A program made the translations under genes and the position numbers. A stretch of DNA of 64,000 bases. Source: Capillimicrobium parvum (GTDB lineage: Bacteria; Actinomycetota; Thermoleophilia; Solirubrobacterales; Solirubrobacteraceae). Where the stretch lies: NCBI RefSeq assembly GCF_021172045.1, contig NZ_CP087164.1:3720001-3784000 (forward strand), written 5' to 3'. The notes under the pieces are model-generated. The model had not been told where the DNA came from, ran no database searches, and worked only from the letters and a program-made list of their open reading frames with translations. Of this stretch, positions 1-8,651 are shown piece after piece. Position 1 is the first letter of the stretch. Each line of letters begins with the position of its first letter.

Positions 1-1044
1 CAGCCGCATCCCTGCATGAAATCCACACAGCCAAAACGCCTCCGGGAAGCGCCCTGGCGCCTGCTCGAGCAGACGCGCGACTTCGGCCGGGTCATAGAAG
101 TCGTCGCGTCGCAGGATCCGTTCACGGTCACCTTTCCTGCTGGTCCGGCGCACGTGGGTCAGTGGGTTTCGGTCGATCCAGCCTTCGCTGCAGCCGAAGT
201 CCAAGACGGCGCCGAGCAAGTCGCGGTATTTGTTGCGCGTCTGTACAGCGGCGGGGGTGCACCAGAGCCACAGCTCTCTGACACGCAGCTCGACGTGCCA
301 ACCTTCAGCGCGCAGCGCATCGACCTCGATGCGCGAGACCGGCTTCATGCGCTGTGCTCCCGACGGCACGACTCGGTAGGCGCCCGGGCGCCGGGGCTTC
401 CACGTGCCGTGCAGCTCATCGGCCAGACGGACGGCCTCTGCCTTGGTTGCTACCTCGATCGGCTGAGAGCCGGCAGGCGCAGCCGTCCAACGTTCGATCC
501 GGGTCTTGCGGATCGTCTCGCCCTGCTCGCGGAGCTCCTTGGCCCGGTCCACGCCGACGACGCGCTGGGCCTCACAGCCTGCGAGGTACTGCTTGAGCTC
601 GACGGGGTCGAGGCGATCGACCCGCGTGTCAGCACCGAGATCCCGGAAGAGACGCTCGAAGAGGTTGACGTAGTCGAGTGTCGTGGAGCGCTTCAGTCCG
701 CGCTCGCCGGCACGCTCTGCAATCCATCCCTCGACAACATGCACGAGCGTGCGCGTCGGCGAGCCGCCGGAGGTCGTGCGCGGCGCCGTGGCGAGGATCT
801 CGGCGAGAAGCGCCGCCGCGTCCTTCGGTGTCAGATGCTCCTCGGTAGGCCGTGGCCCATCGCCGCTGCGCCAAACGGTCGCGCCGCGCGCGGTTCGCCG
901 ACCTGAATCCTTGACGTGCGCCGGACCCAGTCGCCGTCCGTGCTTTCCATCAGCGTCGTTCCAATAGGCCCAGAACGCGCGACGGCCGCGTGCGTCAATC
1001 TTGACCTGCGTATGGCCCGTGGGCACCACAGAGGATCGGCTCAC
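1..1044 (-). CDS. Tyrosine recombinase (phage/island integrase), partial
   Basis: Reading the minus strand gives an uninterrupted frame of 348 codons that runs off the left edge. It starts at a GTG (1044-1042) after an in-frame TAG about 27 codons upstream. The early part (KIDARGRRAFWAYWNDADGK) is an arm-binding-like beta region. The middle (about residues 100-160, SPTRTLVHVVEGWIAERAGE onward) is the helical SAM-like core-binding domain. The last residues seen, ending GFHAGMRL, match box I of the catalytic domain with its active-site arginine at the very edge. The rest of the catalytic domain is outside the window. The gene points away from the tRNA-end duplication 195 bp upstream, the usual layout of an integrase beside its attachment site. 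It probably excises and integrates an element lying to the left. Start codon is uncertain. Confidence 0.85.
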   Translation of the reverse strand, partial: MSRSSVVPTGHTQVKIDARGRRAFWAYWNDADGKHGRRLGPAHVKDSGRRTARGATVWRSGDGPRPTEEHLTPKDAAALLAEILATAPRTTSGGSPTRTLVHVVEGWIAERAGERGLKRSTTLDYVNLFERLFRDLGADTRVDRLDPVELKQYLAGCEAQRVVGVDRAKELREQGETIRKTRIERWTAAPAGSQPIEVATKAEAVRLADELHGTWKPRRPGAYRVVPSGAQRMKPVSRIEVDALRAEGWHVELRVRELWLWCTPAAVQTRNKYRDLLGAVLDFGCSEGWIDRNPLTHVRRTSRKGDRERILRRDDFYDPAEVARLLEQAPGRFPEAFWLCGFHAGMRL

Positions 1045-1239
1045 GCGTCCGTTGGCTGGCGTCTCCGTGCCATCACGAGACGTTGTCGGCGGCTGCGGTG
1101 CGATGCCGAAGACCCTACGCCGCCGAATGGACAGATTTCCCTACGATTTCCCCAACAGTCGTTGGAGGCCCGATTCAGGCGCGAGTGTTGGAGCCAATTT
1201 TGGCTCAAACATCGACAATTTCGCCTCATTCCAGGCGAA

Positions 1240-1280
1240 TCATAGTCCGCGTGTCGGGGGTTCGAGTCCCTCCTCCGGCA
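1240..1280 (+). other. Duplicated tRNA 3' end (attachment-site remnant)
   Basis: The segment carries half of an anticodon loop with CAT, a TCCGC anticodon-stem arm, a GTGTC variable loop, a T-arm (GGGGG-TTCGAGT-CCCTC) and an acceptor strand CTCCGGC plus A. This is the 3' part of a tRNA, most like tRNA-Met(CAT). The 5' half is absent: upstream bases do not pair with the anticodon or acceptor strands. Such duplicated tRNA tails mark the distal att site of tRNA-integrated islands, and an integrase lies next to it. The intact tRNA should lie to the left, outside the window. tRNA identity is inferred. Confidence 0.75.
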
Positions 1281-1287
1281 TTGTGTG

Positions 1288-1333
1288 ATGTCTCGGGACA
1301 TGGGTCTCACATGTCTCGGGACATCGGTCTCAG
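1288..1333. repeat. Two tandem 23-bp repeats at an IS481-type end
   Basis: Two 23-bp units (1288-1310 and 1311-1333) share ATGTCTCGGGACAT followed by near-identical GGTCTCA. They sit just past the 3' end of the transposase remnant. Terminal TGTCTCGGGACAT-like motifs occur at ends of IS481-family elements in actinomycetes, so these are probably the element terminus. Confidence 0.6.
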
Positions 1334-1739
1334 TTCGGGGGCCCGGCCATCGGCCGGGCTCTGTGTTTTGGTTGCGCCAGTAGCTGCGGTTGGGGTCGAT
1401 GTGGTGGACGGAGAGCACTTCGCCGGTGGTGAGGTCGGTGACCGTGACGTGGTGGTCGTCGGCGAACGCGAGGACGCGTTTGCGGGCGTGGACGGTGCCG
1501 AGTCCGAGGTGGTGCATGCGGTCGGCGCAGCGGATCGTCATGCGGCCTTTGGGATCGAGTCGGTCGTAGCGCACGCGGTAGTGCCCTGGGGCGTGTCCGT
1601 TGCTGGCGGGGGCGGCCTTTGGGGTGGCGCGGTAGGCGTCGCCGGGGGTGCGCCTGTGCAGCGCTCGGTGCGGGCGGCGCTCGTTGTAGTGCTTGCGAAA
1701 CTCGTCTAGCTGGCGTTGGACGCTGCTCCGAACTGCTGA
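1334..1739 (-). pseudogene. IS481-family transposase, C-terminal fragment
   Basis: The minus frame reads LDEFRKHYNERRPHRALHRR, then a conserved tail with YDRLDPKGRMTIR, GTVHARKRVLAFADDHHVTV, HHIDPNRSYWRNQNTE and PGRWPGP. The first part is the end of the rve integrase catalytic core and the rest is the C-terminal domain typical of IS481-family transposases. Only about 135 residues remain. An in-frame TGA stands just upstream (about 1740), and the DNA-binding and DDE parts are missing. No native stop is evident before the terminal repeats. It is a dead remnant lodged beside the att site. Confidence 0.8.
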
Positions 1740-1865
1740 ACGTCAACCTTCTCGTCCAAAAGAAGAAGCGCGACTTATGCGTAGTCGTCCTAATCCGCCG
1801 TCGTACAGATGGCGGATGTGCCAGCGCGCGGCGCGCGGGACACTCAGTCGTGAGATGGAGAGGCC

Positions 1866-2303
1866 ATGACGACTCAGACGATCAAGCGCCCCGTCAAGCG
1901 GCGCGCCGCCGACCTGGAGGCGGTCTTCCCCGGCCGGTACCTCAGCGTGACAAGCTTCAAGCGGGACGGCACCGGCGTCGCGACGCCGGTGTGGTTCGTG
2001 GCAGACGGCAGGCGGCTGTTCGCCCTGACGGACCTGCACTCGCCGAAGGTCCAGCGCATGCGCCGCAACCCCCGAGTCCTGATCGCGGCGTGCCGCGTGA
2101 ACGGCAAACTGCGCAGCGAGCCGTTCCCGGCGCGCGTCGAGGTGCTGACCACGACCCCAGACCTGGAGCGGGTGCAGAAGCTATTGAGCGAGCGGTACAA
2201 GATCTCATACCGCCTCGTCATGCTGATGTACCGGCTCGGGCGCCGCCTCCGTGGCCAGAGCAGCGTCGCCGACGGCGCCGCGCTGGCGATCACCATCGAA
2301 TAG
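1866..2303 (+). CDS. PPOX-class (F420-dependent type) oxidoreductase family protein
   Basis: A 145-residue protein with a good ribosome site (GGAGAGG) before the ATG. The N-terminal strand pattern (GRYLSVTSFKRDGTGVATPV then WFVADGRRLFALTD) and the following KVQRMRRNPRVLIAACRVNG form the split-barrel flavin/F420-binding fold seen in small actinobacterial PPOX proteins. Family members bind F420, FMN or heme-like ligands and mostly have unknown substrates. The C-terminal third is basic and helical. It stands alone between two transposon remnants, so its context says little. Family assignment is good; cofactor and substrate are unknown. Confidence 0.75.
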   Translation: MTTQTIKRPVKRRAADLEAVFPGRYLSVTSFKRDGTGVATPVWFVADGRRLFALTDLHSPKVQRMRRNPRVLIAACRVNGKLRSEPFPARVEVLTTTPDLERVQKLLSERYKISYRLVMLMYRLGRRLRGQSSVADGAALAITIE

Positions 2304-2689
2304 CGCTGGCGGTCACGACGGCAGCCTGCCCCGGGCCCATCGCAACGGCTATGCGATGCGCCCAGCCGCTTTCGCCATCCATGCATCCGAGTTGCGAAGC
2401 TCATTGGTGCGTCACGGTCGGATTTGCCGCCGCAGATGAGCCAGCATCCATGGCTGAGAAGCGCGTGGTGCAGGGCGGCGGCGCGTGCCCCGGTGGATGC
2501 GGAGGCGGCGGAAGTGACGATGATCAAGCCGGCCGGCACTGGATTTCGGTCAACCGCTGATGGTCAAGACCCCCAACGCCACGCACGCAACGCTGATGAC
2601 GATGATCACGGCGCCGGTGATGATCGAGTCGGCGCGGCTAAGTCGGTGGTCGCCGAGCACAGTGGGATGAATCGTGCTGGGCTTGATGG
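2304..2689. other. Intergenic stretch, no gene supported
   Basis: I see no convincing gene. A minus-strand frame at 2550-2660 could encode a 36-residue peptide with one hydrophobic helix ending LGVLTISG, but it lacks a ribosome site and abuts the broken transposase. Confidence 0.4.
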
Positions 2690-3350
2690 AGGCTCTGGCG
2701 GGCGCATCAGCCGGCGCGTCTGGTCACAACCGATCGGGACCCCGGACCGTTTGGCGGCCTTCCACAGCTTCCGCGACCCGTAGACCTCATAGTTGGCCTT
2801 CCACAGCTTCACCAGCCGCAGGATCACCTCGGCGTCGCGTTGGGCACGCGCCGACGGCGCCCGGCCCCTGGCCGCGTAGTAGGTGCTCGGAGCCACCTGC
2901 AGGGTCTGGCAGATGGGCTCGACTCCGAGCCGCCGGCCGTCCACGAGATCGTCCTTGTTGGCGTCGATGAACGCGACTACCTGCGTTGCTGGCGGTCGAG
3001 CTCCGCCCCGAAGAACGTCGCCGCGCGGCGCAGAATCTCGTTGGCGCGGCGCAGCTCACGGCCGGACCTCCTGTTCGAGGTCCTTGACGCGCTCGGACTC
3101 GGTCGTGGTCACGCTCGGCCGCGCGCCGTCATCGATGTCGGCCTGCTTGACCCAGGTACGCACCGACTCGACCCCGTAGCTGAGCTGATCGGCGACCCTG
3201 CGACCGCCCCGTGCGTCATCCCCGTCTCGGCCTGCAACGAGCGCACCATCCGCACCGCCGCCTGCTGCTCCTCCATCGAATACCGACGCGTCGTCGGCTT
3301 GCCAGCTGTGCGCTCTCTCGACATGAACTCCGTCCTCGACTTTCCAAGGC
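2690..3350 (-). pseudogene. IS3-family transposase (OrfA/OrfB), frameshifted and truncated
   Basis: OrfA starts at ATG 3324 and reads KPTTRRYSMEEQQAAVRMVR. It then shifts frame near 3200 to continue RRVADQLSYGVESVRTWVKQ, and shifts again near 3060 before ELRRANEILRRAATFFGAEL, ending at a TAG. OrfB follows in the -1 frame (VVAFIDANKDDLVDGRRLGV, then PSTYYAARGR and NYEVYGSRKLWKAAKR) but breaks off after RRLMR near 2700, so the DDE domain is lost. The OrfA/OrfB step is the normal programmed shift of the family; the two shifts inside OrfA are damage. It interrupts the relaxase remnant to its right. Confidence 0.8.
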
Positions 3351-3915
3351 CAGAAGTCTCCAAGCACCCCAGGACGATTCACGTCGGCGCCCTGGGCGAG
3401 GTTGGCCGCCACGACGTGCGTGTGCAACTGCGGATCGCCGGCCCGCGAGGTGCGATGCCGATAGGCGCCCGCGATGAGCCCGCCGGCGTGCTCCTTGATC
3501 GCCCCGGCCGCGCCGCGGCGGACCTGCACCGCCTCACGCTCCAGATAGCCCAGCGCGTCACGGACCGCCGCCTCATGCCCGTCCACGACCGCCCGGCGAA
3601 CCTGCTCGCCGCCGGCCGCGAACAGCACCGACACCGACTTCGGCGCCGAGAACGTCAGATCAAACCCCTGCACCGCCAACCCGCCCCCCCAGCCGCAACG
3701 GCTCACCCGTCCGCGGCTGGCGCGCCTCGACCAACAGCGTCTCGAGCTCACCGTCGGCGACTTCGCCGTCCAGGCCCAGCGCCGCGGCACCAGCGCGACC
3801 CACTCCCCGTGCGGCTCTCCCTGGCCGTGTAGTAGTCCTCCCGGCCGCTCGCGACCGACTGCTCGTAGTAGCGCGCACTGTCGGCGCCGCGCGTGAGCTT
3901 GCCGATGCTCAACAT
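3351..3915 (-). pseudogene. MobF/TrwC-type conjugative relaxase, degraded fragment
   Basis: From ATG 3915 the frame begins MLSIGKLTRGADSARYYEQS, the standard start of MobF relaxases. The homology then jumps between frames: LGLDGEVADGELETLL near 3750, then GFDLTFSAPKSVSVLFAAGG near 3650, with the metal-binding histidine motif near PQLHTHVVAANL. It ends around 3360 where IS3 sequence begins. A functional relaxase needs more than 700 residues plus a helicase domain; both are missing. This is a trace of a former conjugative plasmid or integrative element. Confidence 0.8.
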
Positions 3916-4242
3916 CAGCCGCCCTCCACCGCGCCCTGCTCGATCCTCGCCGCCGACCCCCGCACCGCCGCCGCGACGTCCCCACCGACGCCTTCCCACC
4001 GCGCTACCGCGCAGCGGGCCCCCACAGGTGCACCCGCTTGGAAGCGGGGTGCGCGGCCCGTGTTGCTCCGGCGAGGCTTTCGACGCGGCGGGTACAACCC
4101 GGCGAATCGTTGCCGCCTCCTCTCGATGGCCGACCTCCCGCTCAGGCACCGCCATTTGCCGCGTTGACGGAGTCCTGGGTGGATGAAGGCGGGCTGTCCG
4201 GGACGTGGCTGCCGAACGACTCCAGCCGTCAGCAGGGAGCCA
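3916..4242. other. Flank of the relaxase remnant, no gene supported
   Basis: The interval is C-rich and low in complexity, with no frame that has family features. It separates the mobile-element debris from the catabolic island. Confidence 0.4.
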
Positions 4243-5640
4243 TCAGATGACGGGCTCGGGTTCCCCTTCCGGGCGCGGTGCCACGGCGCGCGACTTGACG
4301 AGCTCTGCGAACTCCGGGTCGTCGTGCGTGGGCAGATCCCAGTAGGCGACGTCCAGACCCGCGTCCTCCTGGGGCGCCTTGACGCGCAGCCCGATGCTCT
4401 TCTCGATCAGGAAGACGAGCACCAGTCCGGTGATGGCGGCGATGGCCAGCACGATCACGACACCCAGGAGCTGCATCCAGGGGGTGACCTCGGAGTTCTG
4501 AAAGGCGTACTTGCCCTCCGTGATGCCGAAGTAGCCGCCGACCTTCGTGTGCCACGCGACGAAGCCGCTCACGATCACGCCGTAGACGCCACCGAAGAGC
4601 GTCAGCGCCACGACCTTGCCCTCGTCCACGCGGATGCGGCGCATGAACAGGATCCCGAGATACACCGCCAGCGGGCCGAAGAACGCCACGATGAACGTCT
4701 CCCACGGATGGAAGACGTCAAAGGACGAGGCGCACGAGATGTAGCCGGCGACCGGACCCAGCAGCGCCATCGCGACGTTCCGCGTTCGATAGGCGAGGAT
4801 CGCCCCGCCGAGCGCGCCGGCGAAATACGACACGAACACGTTCGTCACGACGATCCCGATGCTCGAGTCGGCCATCGAGATGCCGAAGTAGCCCGAGCCG
4901 GGGATGAAGTAGCCGCAGCCCACGATCGCGAGCGGCAGGGCGAACAGGAAGATGCCGACGCCCGCGGCGGTCCAGCTGAGGTTGTGCGGCACCGGCGACC
5001 CACGCCTCGGACCCGCCCGCCACGCCATGATCAGCGTCCAGACCCCGACGAGGATGTACAGCGTGTAGACGCCGAGAAAGTCGTGCAGCCCGGCGTTCGT
5101 CAGCGGGCCCGCCGACCCCCACGTCAGATAGGCGACGAACGGCATGACGATGCCCCCGCCGACGGCGGCCAGGATGTAGGTGGCGGACGCCTTCACGCGC
5201 TCCAGGCCGGCGCTGTGGATGAGCGCGCCGAACACGGCGGCCCAGGTGAAGAAGAAGGCACCGAAGATCTGCAGGACATCGGCGCCCGGGACGAGCTTCG
5301 GATCGATGTTCTGGGCGAGCGCGCGGTAGTTGTCGCCGCCGAGCCACCATCCCTTCAGCGCCTCCCCGAGGGGATCGGGAACGCCGAATGCCTGGTTGAA
5401 CTGCCACTCCCAGATGCCGTAGCCGATCAGCATCATGGCGCCGCCGGCGATGAGCATGGCAAGAAGCTTCTGCACCCACGTGTCGACCAGGTTCTTCCGG
5501 CGGACGCCGCCGGCGTCGACGAACGCAATCGCGACCGCCGCGAGAAACAGCGCCGCGACCGCCACCCCGTAGAAGATGTCCTGTGCGAAGACGTCGATCG
5601 TCGTCTGATCCTTGAAGACGGCTGCAAGCAGGTTTGACAC
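4243..5640 (-). CDS. Amt-family transporter with twin-His to twin-Tyr substitution
   Basis: A 465-residue membrane protein with about 11 hydrophobic segments, starting at a GTG behind GAGGAG. Amt/MEP/Rh hallmarks are GGVRRKNLVDTWVQK (residues 44-58), the HDFLG segment (186-190) and a C-terminal tail with GLDVAYWDLPTH. By my alignment with E. coli AmtB the conserved pore aspartate is kept (D187), but both pore histidines (H168 and H318 of AmtB) correspond to tyrosines Y195 and Y353. That argues against ordinary ammonium conduction and for a divergent substrate. It is divergent from the DUF2254 gene and carries the ATTGNCCGAA motif about 96 bp upstream, linking it to the catabolic island. Possible roles are uptake of the island's amine or heterocyclic substrate, ammonium handling, or sensing. 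Confidence 0.75.
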   Translation of the reverse strand: MSNLLAAVFKDQTTIDVFAQDIFYGVAVAALFLAAVAIAFVDAGGVRRKNLVDTWVQKLLAMLIAGGAMMLIGYGIWEWQFNQAFGVPDPLGEALKGWWLGGDNYRALAQNIDPKLVPGADVLQIFGAFFFTWAAVFGALIHSAGLERVKASATYILAAVGGGIVMPFVAYLTWGSAGPLTNAGLHDFLGVYTLYILVGVWTLIMAWRAGPRRGSPVPHNLSWTAAGVGIFLFALPLAIVGCGYFIPGSGYFGISMADSSIGIVVTNVFVSYFAGALGGAILAYRTRNVAMALLGPVAGYISCASSFDVFHPWETFIVAFFGPLAVYLGILFMRRIRVDEGKVVALTLFGGVYGVIVSGFVAWHTKVGGYFGITEGKYAFQNSEVTPWMQLLGVVIVLAIAAITGLVLVFLIEKSIGLRVKAPQEDAGLDVAYWDLPTHDDPEFAELVKSRAVAPRPEGEPEPVI

Positions 5641-5735
5641 GGGTCTCCTCTCGACTCCCGGGCAAATGGTCGTTCCCTCGCCGCTCCTCTCCTTCGGAGC
5701 GCGGCAGATGATCGGTCGAGCCTCAGCACAGGGCT

Positions 5736-5753
5736 ATTGGCCGAAAGGACGAT
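5736..5753 (+). promoter_or_regulatory. Island motif copy upstream of the Amt-family gene
   Basis: ATTGGCCGAAAGGACGAT matches the copy before the monooxygenase operon (21524-21541) at 16 of 18 positions and sits at nearly the same distance from its start codon (about 96 versus 103 bp). It is an imperfect inverted repeat, probably an activator or repressor site. Confidence 0.55.
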
Positions 5754-5836
5754 TTCCGGAATCACTTGCACGACGAGGGACGTCCGGGGGCACGTCAACG
5801 TCTCATGACAGGGAGACGGGGTAGCAGGCGAGAGCG

Positions 5837-7024
5837 ATGCGCCTGTGGGTCGTGCCTCTCTCGGGTCTCGTCGCGGGCCTCGGGCTCGCGCTCATCACGC
5901 TGAGCATCGACCGGTCCGCCGGATACGATCTCCTGCCGCAGTCGCTGACCGGCACGCCCACGGTCGCTTCGAGCCTGCTGACCACGATCATCACGTCGGT
6001 CGTGACGCTCCTGTCGGTGGTCCTGACCGTCATGACCGTCGCCGTGCAGCTCGCCATGGCGCAGTTCTCGCCGAGGATCGTCGCCGCGCTGCTGCAGGAC
6101 CGGCTGCACCAGTTGACGTTCGCGCTGTTCTCCGGCACCGCCGCGTTCGCCATCGTCGCGCTCGTCGGTGTCGACGACCGCCACAACCGGGTCCCCGGCC
6201 TGACCGTCCTCCTGGCCTACGTGCTCGCCTTGACGAGCCTCGCGCTGCTCGTGATCTTCGTGTCGCACGCCGGCCTGCGGCTGCGCGCGTCGGGCCTCAT
6301 CGACATCGCGGGCGACCAGCTCGGCGTCGAGATCGACCGGCGCTTCCCCCCGGCGGCACCCGCGCCGCTCCCCCGCGACACCGTCGCGGCGGCGACCGGC
6401 GGCATCGTGACCCGCATCGACACGGACCGCCTGCTCGCGGCCGCGTCGCGCGAGGGCTGCATGATCGAGCTGTGCGTTCGCATGGGCGACTTCGTGCCCG
6501 CCGGCGCGCCGCTGCTGCACGTCCGGGGCGCGCCGGCCGCGAAGCTCGCGGATGCGGCCGCCATGGTCGAGCTGCGCGACGAGCGCACCCACGACCTCGA
6601 CCCGGCATACGGGTTCCGCAAGCTCGTGGACATCGCCGTCCGCAGCGCGGCGAACGACCCGAGCACCTCGGTCGAGGCGCTGCATCGCATCCACGGCGGA
6701 CTGCGCCAGCTCGCGCGCCGGCCGTTTCCGACCGGCCGGCACACCGACGGCGCCGGCGAGCTGCGCCTGGTGACGCCCGTGCGCGACTGGGGCGACTTCG
6801 TCCGGCTGGGCTTCGAGGAGATCCGGCTCGCCGGAGCCCGCCAGCCCCAGATCGCCCGCCGCATGCGCGCGGCCCTCGACGATCTGCAGAGCGTCGTCAC
6901 GCCCGAGCGCCGGCCGCCGCTCGACGAGCAGCTCGTCCTGCTGGAGCGCGCCGTCGACCGCGAGCACGACGATCCGCGCGCCGCGCGATTCGCCCACGTC
7001 GCGGATCGGCAAGGCATCGGCTAG
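5837..7024 (+). CDS. DUF2254 family membrane protein
   Basis: A 395-residue protein. Its N-terminal half has about four transmembrane helices (around residues 5-25, 45-70, 95-115, 125-150) with the family signature MAQFSPRIVAALLQDRLHQ followed by LFSGTAAFAIVAL. The cytoplasmic half is soluble. It has a GGIVTRIDTDRLLAAA segment and the conserved stretch DPAYGFRKLVDIAVRS then ALHRIHGGLRQLA. The family is uncharacterised. It diverges from the Amt-family gene with about 200 bp between, which holds the regulatory motif; whether it belongs to the island is not clear. Confidence 0.75.
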   Translation: MRLWVVPLSGLVAGLGLALITLSIDRSAGYDLLPQSLTGTPTVASSLLTTIITSVVTLLSVVLTVMTVAVQLAMAQFSPRIVAALLQDRLHQLTFALFSGTAAFAIVALVGVDDRHNRVPGLTVLLAYVLALTSLALLVIFVSHAGLRLRASGLIDIAGDQLGVEIDRRFPPAAPAPLPRDTVAAATGGIVTRIDTDRLLAAASREGCMIELCVRMGDFVPAGAPLLHVRGAPAAKLADAAAMVELRDERTHDLDPAYGFRKLVDIAVRSAANDPSTSVEALHRIHGGLRQLARRPFPTGRHTDGAGELRLVTPVRDWGDFVRLGFEEIRLAGARQPQIARRMRAALDDLQSVVTPERRPPLDEQLVLLERAVDREHDDPRAARFAHVADRQGIG

Positions 7025-7051
7025 GACCCGTCAGACGCCGGACGACGGCGG

Positions 7052-7210
7052 GACGCGAGGTTTTACGGCTCTCGCGCAGGCTACAGCACGCTGACCGACT
7101 ACCCGCTGGGGATCGTCAAGGTCATCCCGTTCAAGGCGCATCTGGCGATGGAGGACCCGCGCCGCAAGATCTACGACGGCGGTCCCGCGGTCGTCCGTCC
7201 CGCCGCCTGA
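7052..7210 (+). pseudogene. Unidentified C-terminal coding remnant
   Basis: An open frame of 52 codons ending in TGA at 7210 has ordinary protein composition (FYGSRAGYSTLTDYPLGIVK, then DPRRKIYDGGPAVVRPAA) and high GC at third positions, but no start or upstream domain. It looks like the tail of a gene whose front was lost. I do not recognise the family. It lies just past the end of the serine hydroxymethyltransferase gene, so it could be a lost member of the island. Confidence 0.35.
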
Positions 7211-7257
7211 CGCACCTGCGTGGAGCCGCGGCGCTCGGCGAGCGCCGCGGCGCCGCG

Positions 7258-8565
7258 CTAGGTCGCGACCATCTCACTGCCCGCCGCCGCGAGGAACTCG
7301 TAGAGCGGAAAGCCGGCGGCGAGCTCACGGCAGCGGGCCCGCAGCGCGTCCTTCGCCGGCTCGAACGCCGGTGACAGCGCGATGCGGATGATGTCGCCGA
7401 GCTCCGTGAACTCGGGGAGCCCGAAACCGCGGGTCGCCAAGGCCGGCGTGCCGAGCCGTAGCCCCGACGAGACCATTGGCGGCCGCGGATCGAACGGCAC
7501 CGTGTTGCGGTTGGCGGTGATGCCGATGTCGGCCAGTCGATCCTCGGCCTGGCGGCCGTCGATCTCGGTGTCGCGGAGATCGGCGACGACGAGGTGGACA
7601 TCGGTGCCGCCGGACCACACGCCCACGGCGTCGCCGCCGGCGAGGAGGCGTTCGGCGATGGCCCGCGCGCCCTCGAGCGTCCGCCGTTGGCGGTCGGCGA
7701 AGGCGCCCGACGCGGCGATTCGCAGCGCCACCGCCTTGCCGGCGATGACGTGCTCGAGCGGGCCGCCCTGCTGGCCCGGGAAGACGGCGGAGTCGATCTT
7801 CCTGGCCAGCGCCTCCCGGCAGATGATCATCCCTCCGCGGGCGCCGCCGAGCGTCTTGTGGATCGTCGTGGTCACGACGTCGGCGTACGGCACCGGGCTG
7901 GGATGGAGCCCGACCGCGACGAGCCCGGCGAAGTGCGACATGTCCACGAGGAGCATGGCCCCGCACTCGTCCGCGATCTCGCGGAACGCCGCGAAGTCGA
8001 TCCGCCGGGGGTATGCCGACCACCCCGCGACGATCAGCTTCGGACGACTGGCACGGGCGATGTCGCGAACCTCGTCGAGGTCGATGAGCCCGGTGTCCCG
8101 CCGCACCCCGTAGGGCACGATGCGATACAGACGCCCCGAGACATTCAGCCGCATCCCGTGCGTGAGGTGCCCGCCATGGTCGAGCGCCATGCCCATGAGC
8201 GTGTCGCCGGGGTCCAGGAGCGCGTGGTAGACCGCTGCGTTGGCCTGGGCGCCGGAGTGGGGTTGGACGTTGACGTGATCGCCGCCGAACAGCCCGCGTG
8301 CCCGGTCGATCGCCAGCTGCTCGGACACGTCGACCCACTCGCAGCCGCCGTAGTAGCGCTTGCCGGGGTAGCCCTCCGCGTACTTGTTCGTCAGGACGCT
8401 TCCCTGACACTCGAGGACGGCGCGCGGAACGACGTTCTCCGAAGCGATCATCTCGAGCGTCTCCTGCTGGCGCGTGAGCTCGCCGCGCAGGACGGCGGCG
8501 ATCTCGGGGTCCACCTCGGCGAGGGGCCGGTTCATCAGGTCGTGGGGAAGGTCGGTCAGGGCCAT
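7258..8565 (-). CDS. glyA: Serine hydroxymethyltransferase
   Basis: A 435-residue PLP enzyme of the usual length that interconverts glycine plus 5,10-methylene-THF and serine. Signatures are [47 protein letters not shown], and the PLP-lysine motif [10 protein letters not shown] (K237 from the chosen start). I chose ATG 8565 ([10 protein letters not shown]). A longer frame upstream covers the operators and has no family similarity. It is divergent from L-serine dehydratase with three operator-like sites in the 112-bp gap. In this setting it probably runs toward serine, to consume glycine. It is probably a dedicated paralogue beside a housekeeping copy elsewhere (not visible). Confidence 0.9.
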   Translation of the reverse strand: MALTDLPHDLMNRPLAEVDPEIAAVLRGELTRQQETLEMIASENVVPRAVLECQGSVLTNKYAEGYPGKRYYGGCEWVDVSEQLAIDRARGLFGGDHVNVQPHSGAQANAAVYHALLDPGDTLMGMALDHGGHLTHGMRLNVSGRLYRIVPYGVRRDTGLIDLDEVRDIARASRPKLIVAGWSAYPRRIDFAAFREIADECGAMLLVDMSHFAGLVAVGLHPSPVPYADVVTTTIHKTLGGARGGMIICREALARKIDSAVFPGQQGGPLEHVIAGKAVALRIAASGAFADRQRRTLEGARAIAERLLAGGDAVGVWSGGTDVHLVVADLRDTEIDGRQAEDRLADIGITANRNTVPFDPRPPMVSSGLRLGTPALATRGFGLPEFTELGDIIRIALSPAFEPAKDALRARCRELAAGFPLYEFLAAAGSEMVAT

Positions 8566-8584
8566 CAGCGCTCCGGCTCGTATC

Positions 8585-8597
8585 GTGGTCAGACCAC
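8585..8597. promoter_or_regulatory. PdhR/FadR-type operator 1 (glyA side)
   Basis: GTGGTCAGACCAC is a perfect palindrome of the TGGT-N3-ACCA form bound by FadR/PdhR-group GntR regulators. It lies 20 bp upstream of the glyA ATG, where a bound repressor would block transcription. Confidence 0.6.
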
Positions 8598-8625
8598 TCT
8601 GGGTCACGATCAGATCGGCGGTCAA

Positions 8626-8642
8626 GTGGACCTTCGGTCAAT
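8626..8642 (-). promoter_or_regulatory. Island motif copy between glyA and sdaA
   Basis: On the minus strand the site reads ATTGACCGAAGGTCCAC. It shares ATTGNCCGAA with the copies upstream of the Amt-family gene and the monooxygenase operon. It lies about 68 bp from glyA and 36 bp from sdaA. Confidence 0.5.
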
Positions 8643-8651
8643 TGCCCGACG

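Noticed and set aside
16-906. Long plus-strand frame over the left end
   Set aside because: It is the shadow of the integrase on the minus strand, whose frame has clear family motifs.
1240-1280. A complete tRNA gene
   Set aside because: The 5' acceptor and D-arm are absent; only the 3' part is present.
2550-2660. 36-residue minus-strand peptide with one hydrophobic helix
   Set aside because: No ribosome site and no family; sits against transposon debris, so kept only as a note in the gap entry.
4183-5637. Plus-strand frame of 484 codons across the Amt-family gene
   Set aside because: Composition is Asp/Arg/His-rich without domains; the minus frame is a hydrophobic Amt protein.
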